Assembly: GCA_963575745.1 (NCBI GenBank)
Contig: CAUYUJ010005614.1
Coordinates: forward strand, 205,315-269,314
Length of the DNA stretch: 64,000 nucleotides
Reading direction: 5' to 3'
From: Prorocentrum cordatum
Taxonomy: Eukaryota; Sar; Dinophyceae; Prorocentrales; Prorocentraceae
Position numbers and translations under genes: made by a program. Below are positions 10,531 through 21,442 of this stretch, in pieces (the stretch's first letter is position 1; each line of letters opens with the position of its first letter). The notes beneath the pieces are model-generated. The model was not told the origin of the DNA. It searched no databases and saw only the letters and a program-made list of their open reading frames with translations.

Positions 10531-11800
10531 TCAGGCTGTGGTGAGGGTTGGCGGTAGTACAATACTGTGAGAAATGTCACGTGGTCCACCAGGTAGTTTG
10601 GCATACAAAATATCTTTGTTAGTCGCGCCCTTGACGCCCTCGTCACGGATGACAGCGCCGCTGTCCGTATCGTACGTAATCCGTCGTTCCACGGTATTCC
10701 ATGTGGGTCCACCAGCTGTAGTAGTACGGAAATGTTTGGCTTGTTTGTCCTGTCGAGTCCACGCTCGAAGCGCAGCTCGGCCACGAGTCCCACGAGCTTG
10801 TTTGATATCCTCGGCGTACCCAACTTCTTTCTTTTGCTGTCCACGAGATAAGGTCTTCCAATGCTCGGGAAGAATGTGGTCTGGACGCGTAGTAGTCTGC
10901 ACGCGGGTCTCGCGGCCGCGGACCACCATTTTGCCGTCTGGCAACATTTTAGGGAGCTCATAGAATCGAACCACGCCGGTCCAAGGCTCGCTCAGTTCTC
11001 GGTGGTCTGAGGCACTAACACCGTCCCAAACATCGCGAAAGACGCTTTCTCCGTCGAAGGAAGAGGTCGTCTCGAAGTCTCGTATCACATCAAGATGATC
11101 AACAGGTACTGGTATGTTCATGACGTCGACTGTTGGAATGAACAATTTTCTGCGTGGGGTACGGATGTGTCTGATGACGCAATATCCACGCTGTTCCCAG
11201 TAGTCGGGCCCCCGTGCCGGTGCAGCAACCTCGGAGGCCGATGGGTGAGTATCAGCGATGTTGTCGTCCATCGTCATCATAGATGGATCATCCCACTCCT
11301 TAGGGCATGCAAGTGGAAGGTCGGGCATAGGTTTGTCGCCCAAGGGGCGAGAAGTAGATGCCTCGACCTCGTCGTGTGCCTCGGGGTTGTGATGTCGCAA
11401 AGTACCGTCTTTCACAGGGAAGGTGAACCTGCCGTCGGGGATGATGATATCTTTGACTCTGTGTACGTGACACAGGTCGCCGTCTGGGTTCTCGGCGCAT
11501 GTAGCCGTATCCGCGACAAGATAATCACCAGACCAGCGTCCACCGGAGTGTAAATAGAGTGAAAATAGTAACCCATAAATAACCCTTCCCGAGCATTCTC
11601 CTTGAACTTTGCAGTCTCATTATTGATCTCGGGATTGAGGCATCCCCGAAAGATCCGAGCATCAAATGGAATGCAGTGCCCGGGAAAACTTTCACCAAAA
11701 CGTATCTCATGGGCAGTCTTCTCAGCACGCTCGTCGCTAAGGGCGGCAACGCCCGTGGAAGGATGCACAAAGTTGTCCACAGCAAAAGGCTCGCATGGCC
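10531..11800 (-). CDS. Copia-type integrase C-terminal region and linker
   Basis: Two consecutive frames. The first has PFDARIFRGCLNPEINNE and FKENAREGLFMGYYFH, the usual post-core block of these integrases. The second (from 11415) starts with an acidic linker, passes YWEQRGYCVIRHIRTPRRKL and DGESVFRDVWDGVSASD, and ends before the reverse transcriptase. No enzyme motif lies in the linker. Confidence 0.65.
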
Positions 11801-12532
11801 TCTTTCCACCACTCGTGTCCCAGACCAGACATGTGCAACACAGCTCTCGCACCGAGGATGACGATCTCGACAACGCGCTCAATCAATCCATTTATTTGTG
11901 GACGATGAAGAGTACTAGTGTCATGTCTCCGTCCCAGTTGGCGGCGTGCCTTCTGAAGCTCTCCAGAATTATCTGCATATATGTGATTCTCCTCATCGTT
12001 TGCGGCGATGAACTGCTGGAAGGATGCCTTTGTAGTAGCTGCGTCTTTATGTAGTGCTGGGTACGCCATGAAGATGCCGGTGCATCTGTCCAGTACGACG
12101 AGTGCGTACTTGTCACCGTGCCTGTCAGCGGCATCGTCTTTGGCCAAAACGACATGGTCGGCAGATATAGCCTCCCCGAACTTCGTCGGGACGACAGCCT
12201 CGTAGGCTGCATCCTCGTCGGTGGGGCATGCCGGTGGATGGTTTGCGCTGTCGTCGGCACGGAGCGTTCTGCGCCATCGTGCGAGAACAAATCTCACAGT
12301 CTGGATGTTTCGGACTGTGGGTCATGTAGTGCATAGGGTAAATCGGTTTCTTCTGTCTGTTTGGAAGAACGCGATCACTATCATGGCGCACTGTATTGAA
12401 CGTCTCCATCGGCAGATCCTCGAGGGAGGTCGACGTGATGTCGGTATCTGCTTGAGCTATATCTGCAGGCCCCCCGCATGTGGGAGGAAAACACTGTATC
12501 TGAGATGTAAGCGAGTCGGTGTGTGTATCCAC
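11737..12532 (-). pseudogene. Copia-type integrase (zinc region and DDE core)
   Basis: The upstream part (12532-12250) ends in HYMTHSPKHPDCEICSRTM, the His/Cys zinc-binding region. After a single-base frame change near 12260 the core follows: EAISADHVVLA (first Asp), HIYADNSGELQKARRQLG (second Asp) and TLHRPQINGLIERVV (Glu, 31 residues after the second Asp). All three catalytic acids are retained. Near 11790 another frame change separates the core from its C-terminal region. Confidence 0.8.
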
Positions 12533-12562
12533 GTTGGACTCGGCATTGTTTGTGTCGGGAGG

Positions 12563-13120
12563 TTATTCGACCGTGTCGGTCCGTGCTCCTCCTCCCTCGC
12601 CGATATTTGGTCTCTTGGGACAGGTCCCTATGTGGGGCCTCAGCTCATCTTTAGGTGGTGACTGCTCTGTAGTTCTGTAACACCAGCATATGTCGTTGCA
12701 GTGTGCGGATGAACGCTTGCGCTGACGACGTCTGGGTGCTGACGAAGTGCACAGTCGTGGTGGTGGTAACTTCACCAAATCATCGAGTCGTAGTCCTGGA
12801 ACTCTGTTATTGACGGGAACCTTATACCATTGGCCCCCCGGATCCCGAAGCAAGTAGCCCAGCTCTGGATCCCAAAGCTGCCGAAAGCCATCAACTTCAA
12901 TCAATTGTCCAACTGATAATAATGATGGGCAATCTGGCAAGGCGAGGGCTGAACTCTTCAAGCCCACCTCAGGTAGCTGCATGTCGTAGTGCTCGTTGAC
13001 AGCACGATCACCATTGGCAGTTTCCAGAATATGCTCCTCGCGAATAGATATGCGATCCGATTCGGTCTGCGTCAGCTCGTTTTTATCCTGAATATGGTGC
13101 GCAGATCAACTGTCGAGAAC
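12563..13120 (-). pseudogene. Copia-type retropepsin and downstream region, with nonsense in the active site
   Basis: In the gag frame the sequence after the gag stop reads VLDS-stop-SAHHI; the catalytic Asp codon is at 13112-13114 and the TGA at 13106-13108 sits where this protease family has Gly. The frame then continues through EEHILETANGDR, ALALPDCPSLLSVGQLIEVD and FRQLWDPELGYLL, the usual retropepsin C-terminal region, to a TAA at 12563. The product cannot be made as written. Confidence 0.75.
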
Positions 13121-16100
13121 TCAGGGGCGCGTCAACGAAGCGGTCGAGCGTGGAGGGTCGACTTGCGAAATCATTGTCATCTTCTGGTGTGTCTCGGAAG
13201 ACTCTATGGTAGAGTCGTCGGAATCCGGAATCGCAGTTAGTGTGACCACCGACCCCCTGTTGTGTCGGTAGTCATGTAGATCTAACTTTGCATCCCGTTG
13301 GCAACTTTGTAGGGCGTCTGCACTCTGTTTCCACCACCACTGTGGCAGCGGGCCTGGTACTTTAACAATGTCGCCCTCGTTCGGCTTCTCCATCCACTTG
13401 TCCAGAATGGACTTGCCAGAAACGATGTACGGGTCGTATTCCGCGGTATGTGTGTCGAAACGTATCCGACGCCGTGGTTTGGTAGATGCTGTATTGGCCT
13501 TATTGGCGGCCATGGGAGTCCTGTCACGCATGACGCAGCTGCGGTCGGAGTGGCGAGAGCGGCGATGGTTGGCAGGAGAGCGCGCCCTGAACTTGGGAAA
13601 ACCACGGGGCGAACCGCGGCTCGTGGAACGTCGGTCACGTCCTCTGTCGCTGCCGCATGATCTATCGCGGCCACGTGGGCTGCCACGTTCTTCGCCACGG
13701 CCGTCTCGTCCTCGAGAGGAAGGTCGCGAAGATCTGTCGTAACGACTTCTCGACTGGCTGCGAGAGTCGGGAGACCTCCTGGAGGATGATCGAGAGCGGT
13801 CGCATTGGCGTCGGTTGTCACGTCGTTGGTGTGAGTCTTTCGCGCAGCGGAACCCCCCGCTTTGTGGAGAGCGTTGACTCCCCGATCCGCGGGACGGCGG
13901 TCGGCCACGACTGTCCTGACTGGAGGTCCGTGGGCGACTTGGGCTCCGCTCAAAGGGCTTCGCACCAGGTGCCAGGTGAGCGCATTTGCATTTGTCGCCC
14001 TTGGAGCACTTGTGCTGTGCGAAGTCTCTGCACTGCGCCATATGTGGGAAGTTGCACTTGTCGCCTCTAGCGCAGGTGTTGCGCTTGGCGAACTCGAAGC
14101 AAAACGGCTTCGATGCGGGCTTCTTGGGACTCGCAGGGGCTGAGACGCTGCGGCGAGAGTTGCCACCAGCGGTCGATGCTCTGGAAGATCTGCTGCTCTT
14201 CCAATCCCTGGAGAAGGTACGCAAAACCTTGCATCGCTCACCATTGCGACAGTTGCCTCTCTTCCAGGCGGCGCATACATGTACCTGAGAACGAGTCTCG
14301 TGCTCGTACCGTAACTTATTTTGATTAGTTTCTAGTTGTTTGAGCTCCAGTACGTCCAGGACGCGCTGTCGGAGCCAATCATAGATACGATTCGGGTCGC
14401 TGATCTTCATGCGCTGGCATTCGTACATATCTTGTTTCATCCAGGCATGTCGGCGAATCTGCGTGCGAAACAGAGATTCCAGGATATTTGGGTCGGGTGC
14501 CTCTCGGCAATCCAACAGTAAAGCGTCCCAATCAGTAATGAAACGTTGCAAACCTTCATCTCCCATCCTCAGTTCTTTGAGGCGCCCGAAACCATGCAGG
14601 TCGCCATCAACCTCTGTCACTTTGTTGGACTGCAGGATGTGCCAGTATATCTGGCGTCCTTTGAGCATTCGTCCTGCCTTGTGCTCTCTGGTTTCGATGA
14701 GCCTGATCTGGCAGCGCAAGTCTGAAGATAATATGTCGCTAAGAGCGGTAGCGAGGTTGCAATCGATGCTCTCAAAGTCTCCACTGTCTTGTAAGTCTTC
14801 AAAGGTACACTCGGGCTGTTCAGCCACGCATAGGAAGGCAAATGCTTTGGATGGTCGCCCTGAGGCGGCCCCAAAATTCTCCCGTACTTTTTGCTGCCAC
14901 TCAAGCAGCTGTGTGATATTAGGCAAGACAGGTACTCGGACGGTGTCTGACTCCTTGATCGGGGTAGTGGCATTGACCGAAACCGCAGACAATGGTTGTG
15001 AGGGTATCGGTACACCGTCGGTAAATGGTTCTGTGCGCACGGGAGACACGTGGCGTGTCTGTGATGAAGCTGCCGCGGAGGCTGCCCCTGGTGACGTCCG
15101 TCGTTGTTGTCCTGCAGAAGCGCGCGGTGCTTCGGCGGACGCTGCCGTCGGCCTGTGCAGGTCGGTTGCAGGTTGAAGGTGAAGTATGGTGTCGTTGGCG
15201 TGGTCAATCAGCTGATTTGTCCTGCTCGTCATATCTTCGTGTATCTGGTCCACCTTTTGGCGTGTGTACTCGTCAGTATCCCGAGAGCGTTGTGAGTACC
15301 GGTCAAGTCGTTGCTCGTAGGCTCGGAGACGGGCGTTGTGCGCCTCCAACTCACTGTCCAGACGTGCGAGGTGCTCCTCAACACGTACCTTCTCGGTATC
15401 TCTCTCACGAATGACCTGGGAGAGCTCAGATTGCGCGTGGTCCGCCGCCTTCTCAACCTCCTGCAACCGGTCAGCGAGGCGGGCGAAATCGTAAACCGTG
15501 GGAGGGGAATCCAGCTGCGCAGTCTGGGCTCGTCCGACACGCAACTCTGCCAGGGCGTCCTGTACACCAGGAAAACGCTGTTCGATTTCAGAGATCCGGT
15601 TAGCGAGTGGCTGCACGACAGCGTTGGTCGCACCAAGCCTTTGAGTGATAACTCTCTCAGTATTTTGCAGCATGCCGATCAGGTTCGACGAGATGGTGCG
15701 TGCTTCGGTGCGAAGCGTCACCGTAGTGTGGCCCATGTGGGATCGAAGATCGTTGATCCGAGACTGAACGTCGCCAAAGTCGGTGGCCTCGGCTGGTGGC
15801 GATCGGTTGCGGAGCTGGTCGTGGATCTCGTCGTGGAGAATCCTGACTGCTGAAACGCCTGCGTCGCGTACGATCACAAGCTGTTGCTCCATCTGCGCGA
15901 GGTAGTTGCGCAGGTTCTCGACCGTCGCCGATCGTTCACCTGAGTGTGACATCTCGCGGTCAACCAGATACTGCAGCTCGCCTAAGATGCGGCGATCTTC
16001 AGCGATCCTGGAATCGATGATCACTAAGGCGCCGTCGAGATCTTGGCGTAGAGCGGCAGCGTTGGCAGCGTTCGTCTGAACGCTCTGCATCAGTCCAGAA

Positions 16101-16354
16101 TACTGCCTGGGCACGAAGGTTTCAACCTGGTCTCTCAGCTCAGCTATTTCGCCCGCAGCGGACGTCGCCGCCAGCAGGTCATCTGGGATGGAGAGGTGGG
16201 GAGCGTCAGCTTCCCTCTGCACCCTCTCGCGAGGAGCGCACGGCCTCTGCGAGGCAGCACGCGGGCTCGACCTCCTCTCGTCGCATGGGCCTGTGGCCCC
16301 GCGACGGTTACGCAAGGACGAGCTGCGGCTAGGGCCGTGTGCGTGGTGTCTCAT
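13121..16354 (-). CDS. Copia-type gag polyprotein N-terminal part (1077 codons)
   Basis: The long N-terminal half is rich in Glu, Arg and Gln with heptad-like spacing (about residues 60-400), suggesting coiled coil. A helical capsid-like region follows (about 480-690). Then come zinc fingers: a damaged one (CAAWKRGNCRNGERC, final His missing), an intact C-x8-C-x5-C-x3-H finger (CFEFAKRNTCARGDKCNFPH) and a C-x7-C-x5-C-x3-H finger (CRDFAQHKCSKGDKCKCAH). An Arg/Ser-rich stretch follows. The terminal TGA is immediately followed in the same frame by the protease active-site sequence, so this stop is probably a mutation within a former gag-pol frame. Confidence 0.8.
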   Translation of the reverse strand: MRHHAHGPSRSSSLRNRRGATGPCDERRSSPRAASQRPCAPRERVQREADAPHLSIPDDLLAATSAAGEIAELRDQVETFVPRQYSGLMQSVQTNAANAAALRQDLDGALVIIDSRIAEDRRILGELQYLVDREMSHSGERSATVENLRNYLAQMEQQLVIVRDAGVSAVRILHDEIHDQLRNRSPPAEATDFGDVQSRINDLRSHMGHTTVTLRTEARTISSNLIGMLQNTERVITQRLGATNAVVQPLANRISEIEQRFPGVQDALAELRVGRAQTAQLDSPPTVYDFARLADRLQEVEKAADHAQSELSQVIRERDTEKVRVEEHLARLDSELEAHNARLRAYEQRLDRYSQRSRDTDEYTRQKVDQIHEDMTSRTNQLIDHANDTILHLQPATDLHRPTAASAEAPRASAGQQRRTSPGAASAAASSQTRHVSPVRTEPFTDGVPIPSQPLSAVSVNATTPIKESDTVRVPVLPNITQLLEWQQKVRENFGAASGRPSKAFAFLCVAEQPECTFEDLQDSGDFESIDCNLATALSDILSSDLRCQIRLIETREHKAGRMLKGRQIYWHILQSNKVTEVDGDLHGFGRLKELRMGDEGLQRFITDWDALLLDCREAPDPNILESLFRTQIRRHAWMKQDMYECQRMKISDPNRIYDWLRQRVLDVLELKQLETNQNKLRYEHETRSQVHVCAAWKRGNCRNGERCKVLRTFSRDWKSSRSSRASTAGGNSRRSVSAPASPKKPASKPFCFEFAKRNTCARGDKCNFPHMAQCRDFAQHKCSKGDKCKCAHLAPGAKPFERSPSRPRTSSQDSRGRPPSRGSGSQRSPQSGGFRCAKDSHQRRDNRRQCDRSRSSSRRSPDSRSQSRSRYDRSSRPSSRGRDGRGEERGSPRGRDRSCGSDRGRDRRSTSRGSPRGFPKFRARSPANHRRSRHSDRSCVMRDRTPMAANKANTASTKPRRRIRFDTHTAEYDPYIVSGKSILDKWMEKPNEGDIVKVPGPLPQWWWKQSADALQSCQRDAKLDLHDYRHNRGSVVTLTAIPDSDDSTIESSETHQKMTMISQVDPPRSTASLTRP

Positions 16355-16359
16355 GAGAT

Positions 16360-16955
16360 GATACCTCGGAGTACTGCGTATGCGGCTGTGCCGCCACTGG
16401 TCTACTGAGTTCCTCGATGGTGGCTACGTGCCCCGCTACAGGAACGGTCGCAGGGCTAGTCGCGACAGCACCTGCGGTCCATCGGCGGTTAGCGCGAAAG
16501 CGCCCTGGAGTATCAGGACCAGCGGGGCTTGCGCCCGACGCAAGTGGGATTGCTCCCGACGAAGGAGGAGATGGAGGATCGAAGGTAGGCGTGTGGAATT
16601 CTCCACTGCCTGCCCCTACTCCTTCTCCTGCCCCCCCGCGGGCGGCGCGGCGGTGAAGTTCAGCAGCTAGCCGCGCCTCGGGTCCGTCGGAGCTGGGGGG
16701 CGGGCGCCTGGGACACCTGCACGGTCCACACTAAGGCTCTCCAACTCATCACCGAGCCGTCGCGCCGTCGGAGAGCTCGGACGCGAGGCCCCGATGGACC
16801 CCTTACGGCGCATGCGCCGCTTGGGTTTCATCGAGGCCGCGTGCGAGATCGCGACGCGGGGTTCGATGAATTGTGAGCTTTAAAGGGCTGATAACCTGTG
16901 CATGGGGTTAGAATACAAAGGTACAGAACCCCTGATCCGCTGGTAGAGGAAAGGA
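16360..16955. other. Gene-free stretch upstream of gag
   Basis: GC-rich sequence that could be the 5' leader of the copia element. I see no terminal repeat, primer-binding site or gene. Confidence 0.4.
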
Positions 16956-16957
16956 AA

Positions 16958-16960
<3 letters not shown>

Positions 16961-17009
<49 letters not shown>
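16961..17009. repeat. (TA)n microsatellite
   Basis: About 49 bases of perfect TA dinucleotide. Confidence 0.95.
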
Positions 17010-17011
<2 letters not shown>

Positions 17012-17359
17012 TCCTGCACGATCGAAGGTCTGATCGATCTATTTCAATACCTGAGCCCAAACGGCCAGGCGCAGGAGAGGTGAGGATAAGGAGTATAAAT
17101 CAGGATATTATACGGGTTCTATTCACAGCACCTGGTGTGCTTGGTACGCCTGGCGTCTGTAAAGATTGGCAATGGTGCCCAGTCGCTGCAGGTCCAAGCG
17201 CAACCGCTCAGCATACTGAGACTCGAGTGTTACCCATGCGTTGAAAAGTCGGGTGGGAGTGAGCGAGACGACCTGCGGCGAGTGGATTAGCTTGCCGTTC
17301 CCCCTACCCATTCCCTGGGTCTGGAGTGGGGCGCGAGGTATCAGAGGTTCCTGCCTGGC

Positions 17360-18350
17360 CCAAGACGTCTCTAAGGTGGCACGAGATAGTCGAAGATGGG
17401 ACAAGATATCCTCCAACATGCTTCCAGAAGACTCGAAGACCGCCCCGAGACGGAGCCGAATGACCACGGAGCCTCTCGGCAACGCCCCCGAGAGCGCGGA
17501 GCTTCTCGGCAACGCCCCCGAGAGGCCAATATTCTTCCAAAACCTGAGGAGACCAATGATGTGCACCTTCTCGCGCGCTCGCTTCAGATTGGCCTCCGAG
17601 GCCTCAAGATAGCGCCATGATCGCCCAAGAAAGCCCAAGGAGGGGCCCAGGATGGCCCGAGGCGGCCTCGAGAGCGGCCAACCGCGTCCCACAAGGGGCC
17701 CAAGAAGCGACTGCTCGGGGTCAAGAGGGGCGACGCCAAGGTCGCCGCCCACTTCGCCCAACGAAGAAAGCATTGAAAAAGCGAGCGGGATCTCAACCAT
17801 GTGCATATCGGGGGCAGCATTGGGCGGTGGTTGCGCCAAGATAGCTCTAAGCTGACTTTAGACAGTTGAAGATGGCCTCCAAGATGGCGCAATATGGTCT
17901 AAGATGGCTCAATATGTCACTCAGCGCGCCTCCATGAGAACGCAAGACCATGCCAAGACGGACCCAAATGGCCACGCAGCGCCCCAAGGATACCCGCGAG
18001 AGGCCATACTGCTTCCGAGAGCCATGGGAGCCCAATGGCACGCGCAATCTCGCCTTGTCTCTTGCGAGGGGCCTCCGAGGCCGCAAGGGATTAACCAGGG
18101 CGGCCCAGAAGAGGTCCAATGCGGCCCCGAGAGCGTTCCAAAAGCATCTCGGAAAACAACGGAGGCTGCGTTGAGCCCATGAGGGGCGCGGCTGAATTCA
18201 ACACTCCCATATGCAATCGATGTCCTCTAAGATTTCCACAAGGAGGTCCCAAGGCCCCAAAAGGGCCTCAAGAATGCAGCGAAAGCCCCCAGAACTTGCC
18301 CCGCGGGGGCTCCAAGGCAACTCCAATAAGCTTCCAAGGAGCTCGTAGAG
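17360..18350 (+). repeat. Dispersed CCAAGAYGGC / GGCCC(C)AAGA repeat block
   Basis: Degenerate 10-12 bp units (CAAGATGGC, GGCCCAAGA, GGCCTCCGAGGCC) fill the block, with less GC-rich islands near 17530-17580 and 18300-18370. A 27-bp unit (CTCTCGGCAACGCCCCCGAG) is duplicated at 17478-17530. A 238-codon minus-strand frame (17123-17839) covers part of it but only mirrors the repeat. Confidence 0.6.
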
Positions 18351-18404
18351 CAAACGATCCGCGAATAAGCTCATGTTTGACTTCTGCCGTCGTCGTCGTC
18401 GTCG

Positions 18405-18745
18405 CAATCGAACTCAATTTCCTCTTCCCCCTCCTCCTCCTCCTCCTCCTCCTCCCCCTCCTCCTCCCCCTCCTCCTCCTCCTCCTCATATTCCTCCTCC
18501 TCCTCCTCCTCCTCCTCCTCGTTAGTGTCGTCGCCGTTCCCCTTCTTCTCCGTCACAATCCTGCTCCTGCTCCTGCCCATCCTCCTCTTCCTGTTCCTAT
18601 TATTCATCCTCCTCCTCATAATCCTCCTCCGCAGCAGAAGCAGCAGCATTATCCCACTTCCCTCTTGATCCCCCTCCTTCCCCCCCTTCCTCCTTCTCCA
18701 GCTTCTCCACATTATCCTCCGCACCCTCCTCCTGGCAGGCGCGGA
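18405..18745. repeat. (CCT)n-rich tract at the 3' side of LINE-1
   Basis: Nearly uninterrupted pyrimidine sequence, mostly CCT/CTC triplets. On the minus strand it is an AGG/GAG tract starting about 60 bases downstream of the last LINE-1 coding frame. Confidence 0.85.
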
Positions 18746-18800
18746 GGGTGAGGCAAGATGTCGGTGCGAAGCACGGTCTTACACCCCACCGGAGCACACC

Positions 18801-19600
18801 TTAGGCCTCACCAGAAACGGCGGCGAGAAAACGATCGTAATGTGGACGAAGGACCACGAACTTGCATGCGAGAATGCGCTTGGCAAGCTGGCGCCGCCGC
18901 CTGGTGGCAGCAGCGTGAACGTCGCTGGACACGCCGGCGGGGGCGCCCCACGCTGCGCGGATCCACCCATTCAGCAGAAGGGCTGAACGCTCAGGCTCGG
19001 GGAGCTCCGGGGCGAGCTCCGGCAGACAGACGTAGGCCACGACTGTGTCTGACTGCTTCGGTGGCAGGGCACTGCCAGAGGATGTCTCGCGGTGGCTCTG
19101 GTGCGGCACGCGGCGCAGTCCTGGGCCACAGCGTTGTCGACGTGGTGGAGGCGGTCTGGGCTGGGCCAGGCCCAGCTGTGATCTGGGCCGCTGTCGTAGC
19201 TGTCCAGGAAATCCCGAAGCACTTTCCCATCAAAGCTGGGGACGTTGACCACGTCCTGCCTGCTGACTTTCGCCTCGCCGGCCTTCATCATCCACGAGCA
19301 CCAGGCCTCCCGCGCCACGTGGTCGAGCCCACTGCGGGTCGTGTTCGTGAGGGAAAAGGTCCTCGAATGGGTCACTGGCCGTGCACCAGCCCATGGAGTC
19401 CAAGAGCTCGCGGGTCCGCAACAGCCACCCAACTGACGGGCGAGCTGCTGCGTGGGCCGGCCTCCACCGCTGGCGGACGAAGGCCTCCAGAAGGCCGCCG
19501 AGGGTGCGTTTGAGCATGCCCACGGCCGCGCGCAACGCCACGCCCATTGGCTCGATCTTCCACGCTTTGGGACATACGTTCCATGCGGCCCCATCGGTGT
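18801..19600 (-). pseudogene. LINE-1 ORF2 C-terminal region, several frame changes
   Basis: Three successive frames carry plausible coding pieces: AWKIEPMGVALRAAVGMLKR with VRQRWRPAHAAARPSVGWL; then SFDGKVLRDFLDSYDSGPDH and DNAVAQDCAACRTRAT; then DTVVAYVCLPELAPELPEPE and LLLNGWIRAAWGAP, ending at 18801. The Cys/His pattern in the middle piece may be a zinc cluster. No RNase H motif is clear. Confidence 0.5.
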
Positions 19601-20160
19601 CTCCAGGGGGCGCACCGGCGCCGCCCTGCGAGGGCTGTCTCCAAGGCTGCCCGCAGGGCCTGGAGGGTCTTGTCGGGCAGAACGCACCACGGCGCATCCC
19701 AGCGCAAGATGCCGACGTTGGCCAGGACGACCTGCCGCACCCGGCGCCGCGGCAGGCGAGCCGCCTGGCTGATTCGCTGGATCCTCGCGAGCCGCGCGAG
19801 CAGCTCCTGGACCCGGCGCAAGGCCCGCGGGGCAGCCTCTGGAGGGTTCGCCCCAGGGAGGTCCAGACGGACGCCGAGGACGTCCACGTAACTCTGGTAG
19901 TTGCCGCCCTGGACGTTGGCGGCGGCCACTGCCAACTTACCAGGGTCCTCCTCCTGCCCGCTGAGCCAGTCGAGGCAGGCCAGCGCGTCGGCGGCCGACT
20001 CCACCTCCTGCGGGGCGTCGGCAATCATGGTCCTGTCGTCCACGCACGTGGTGAACATGATGTCGCGGTCCGCGGCGAGTCGCCTGGCGCGCGCCCCGGC
20101 AAGGATGGCAGCCCCGAGCGGCGAACCCGGGTCACCCTGCGCGAGGCCGCGCTCTGGCGC
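19590..20160 (-). CDS. LINE-1 ORF2: reverse transcriptase motifs B to D
   Basis: The frame holds RGLAQGDPGSPLGAAI (motif B, nt 20119-20148), IMFTTCVDDRTMIADAP (motif C with the Asp pair, nt 20035-20046) and LDWLSGQEEDPGKLAVAAAN. Thumb-like helices follow (RRVQELLARLARIQRISQ, VRQVVLANVGILRWDAPW). Another frame change occurs near 19600. Confidence 0.75.
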
Positions 20161-21442
20161 GCCCCGCAACCTTGACGACGATGTTGCGGGCACTACTGTC
20201 CGAGAACAAGAACACGGCGTCCTTGTCATGCATGCCGAAGAGACCGGCCACCTGCACGACGAGCTCGGCCTGTAGCCGCCTGAAGCAGCTGCTGAGGTCG
20301 CTCTGCCGGACGACGAGGCCGGCGTCCTCGCTGGCCTTGTCGATGGCGAAATCGACGAGAAACACGGCAGCGGTGGCGCCGGTGGGCTGCACCTGCTCGG
20401 CCCAGCGCCTGTACTTCTGAACCATAATTTTCTTGAAGGCCCTGGCGACTGTCTGCGCGACCCCAATCGGGCGAAGGCCTTCCCCAGAAGGCTTGGGGAT
20501 GATGGTCACCTCCTGGCTCCTCAAAGCGCTCGGCCACTTCCCTGTGGCACGGATGAGATCGCCGATGCGCCCCAGCAGCTCGAGGGCGACTCGTGGCGCC
20601 CGCGCCAGCAGGGCCGCCGGGATCTGGGCCGGCCCTGCCGCAGTGCCCACCATGGACCGGAAGGCTTGGCGCAGGCTGGGGCTCTCGAAGGTCCATTCGG
20701 CCTCTGGCGGTGCGCTCGTGTCGACGAACTCTCTGACCTCGTCGATGTAGTCGTTGATGCGGTTGCCAGCCAGGGCGGGGTGCTGCTTCCTGTTCCACTG
20801 CCGGACGGCCTCGGCCACGACGGCGGAAAGGTCCGCACACAGTTGTCCCGCGGTGCCCCCAGAGAGTTGCCCCGTGGTGCCCCGGGCGGCAGCTGTAGGC
20901 TTGGTCGTCTTCCCAGACACGCAGGTGCAGATGGCCTTCATGTTTCCCTCATGCTGTCGGCGGCGCCACTCCTGGAGTCGGGCTTCCTTGCGGGCGGCGT
21001 GGAGCTGCTCCAATTTAGCTGAAATGGCCGCGGCGGCGGCAGCTGGACTGCTGTCCCAGATGCTCGGTAGGATGCCGTCCCGGACCAAGCCTTGCAGACC
21101 TTTGCCGATGGCCTGGAGAAGATCGCGATCGTCATCTCGTCCTCGTCGCCCTCCTCGCCCCCCCCGCCCCCCTCCAGCATCGCCGCGAGCCCGGGGACCG
21201 CGCAGAAGGTGGTGTAGGCGACGAAGAACACGGTGAAGCCGTCGTTCTTGAACACTCCGGCGCTGGCCGTGGCAGCCACGCCAAACCCGCTGCCAGCGGC
21301 GCAGCACAGTGCCTCGCCAACGATGCCTGCGCTCCGGGGGCACGCCGCACGACGCCTCCAGGAGGTCGCACCAAAGCTCCCAGAGACGTGCTGGATCGCG
21401 TGCTGCCTCTGCCGCGTCCCAGGCACCCTCGAAATAGTGCAT
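20150..21442 (-). CDS. LINE-1 ORF2: linker and reverse transcriptase fingers/palm
   Basis: A basic linker is followed by INDYIDEVREFVDTSAPP, SLRQAFRSMVGTAAGPAQIP, VTIIPKPSGEGLRPIGVAQT (fingers) and RQSDLSSCFRRLQ, palm motif A with its catalytic Asp (nt about 20285-20302). The coding sense ends near 20155, where a single-base frame change moves it to the next frame before motif B. Confidence 0.75.

Larger units (their letters stand above)
9522..16354 (-). mobile_element. Decayed Ty1/copia-type retrotransposon
   Basis: On the minus strand the order is gag with zinc fingers, retropepsin, integrase zinc region and core, a long linker, then reverse transcriptase with YVDD. Integrase before reverse transcriptase is the copia order. 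The element has at least three in-frame stops and at least two frameshifts. The RNase H domain is not visible and no terminal repeats were found, so both ends may be truncated. Confidence 0.85.

Noticed and set aside
17123-17839. 238-codon minus-strand frame
   Set aside because: It mirrors the CCAAGAYGGC repeat block and shows its short periodicity.
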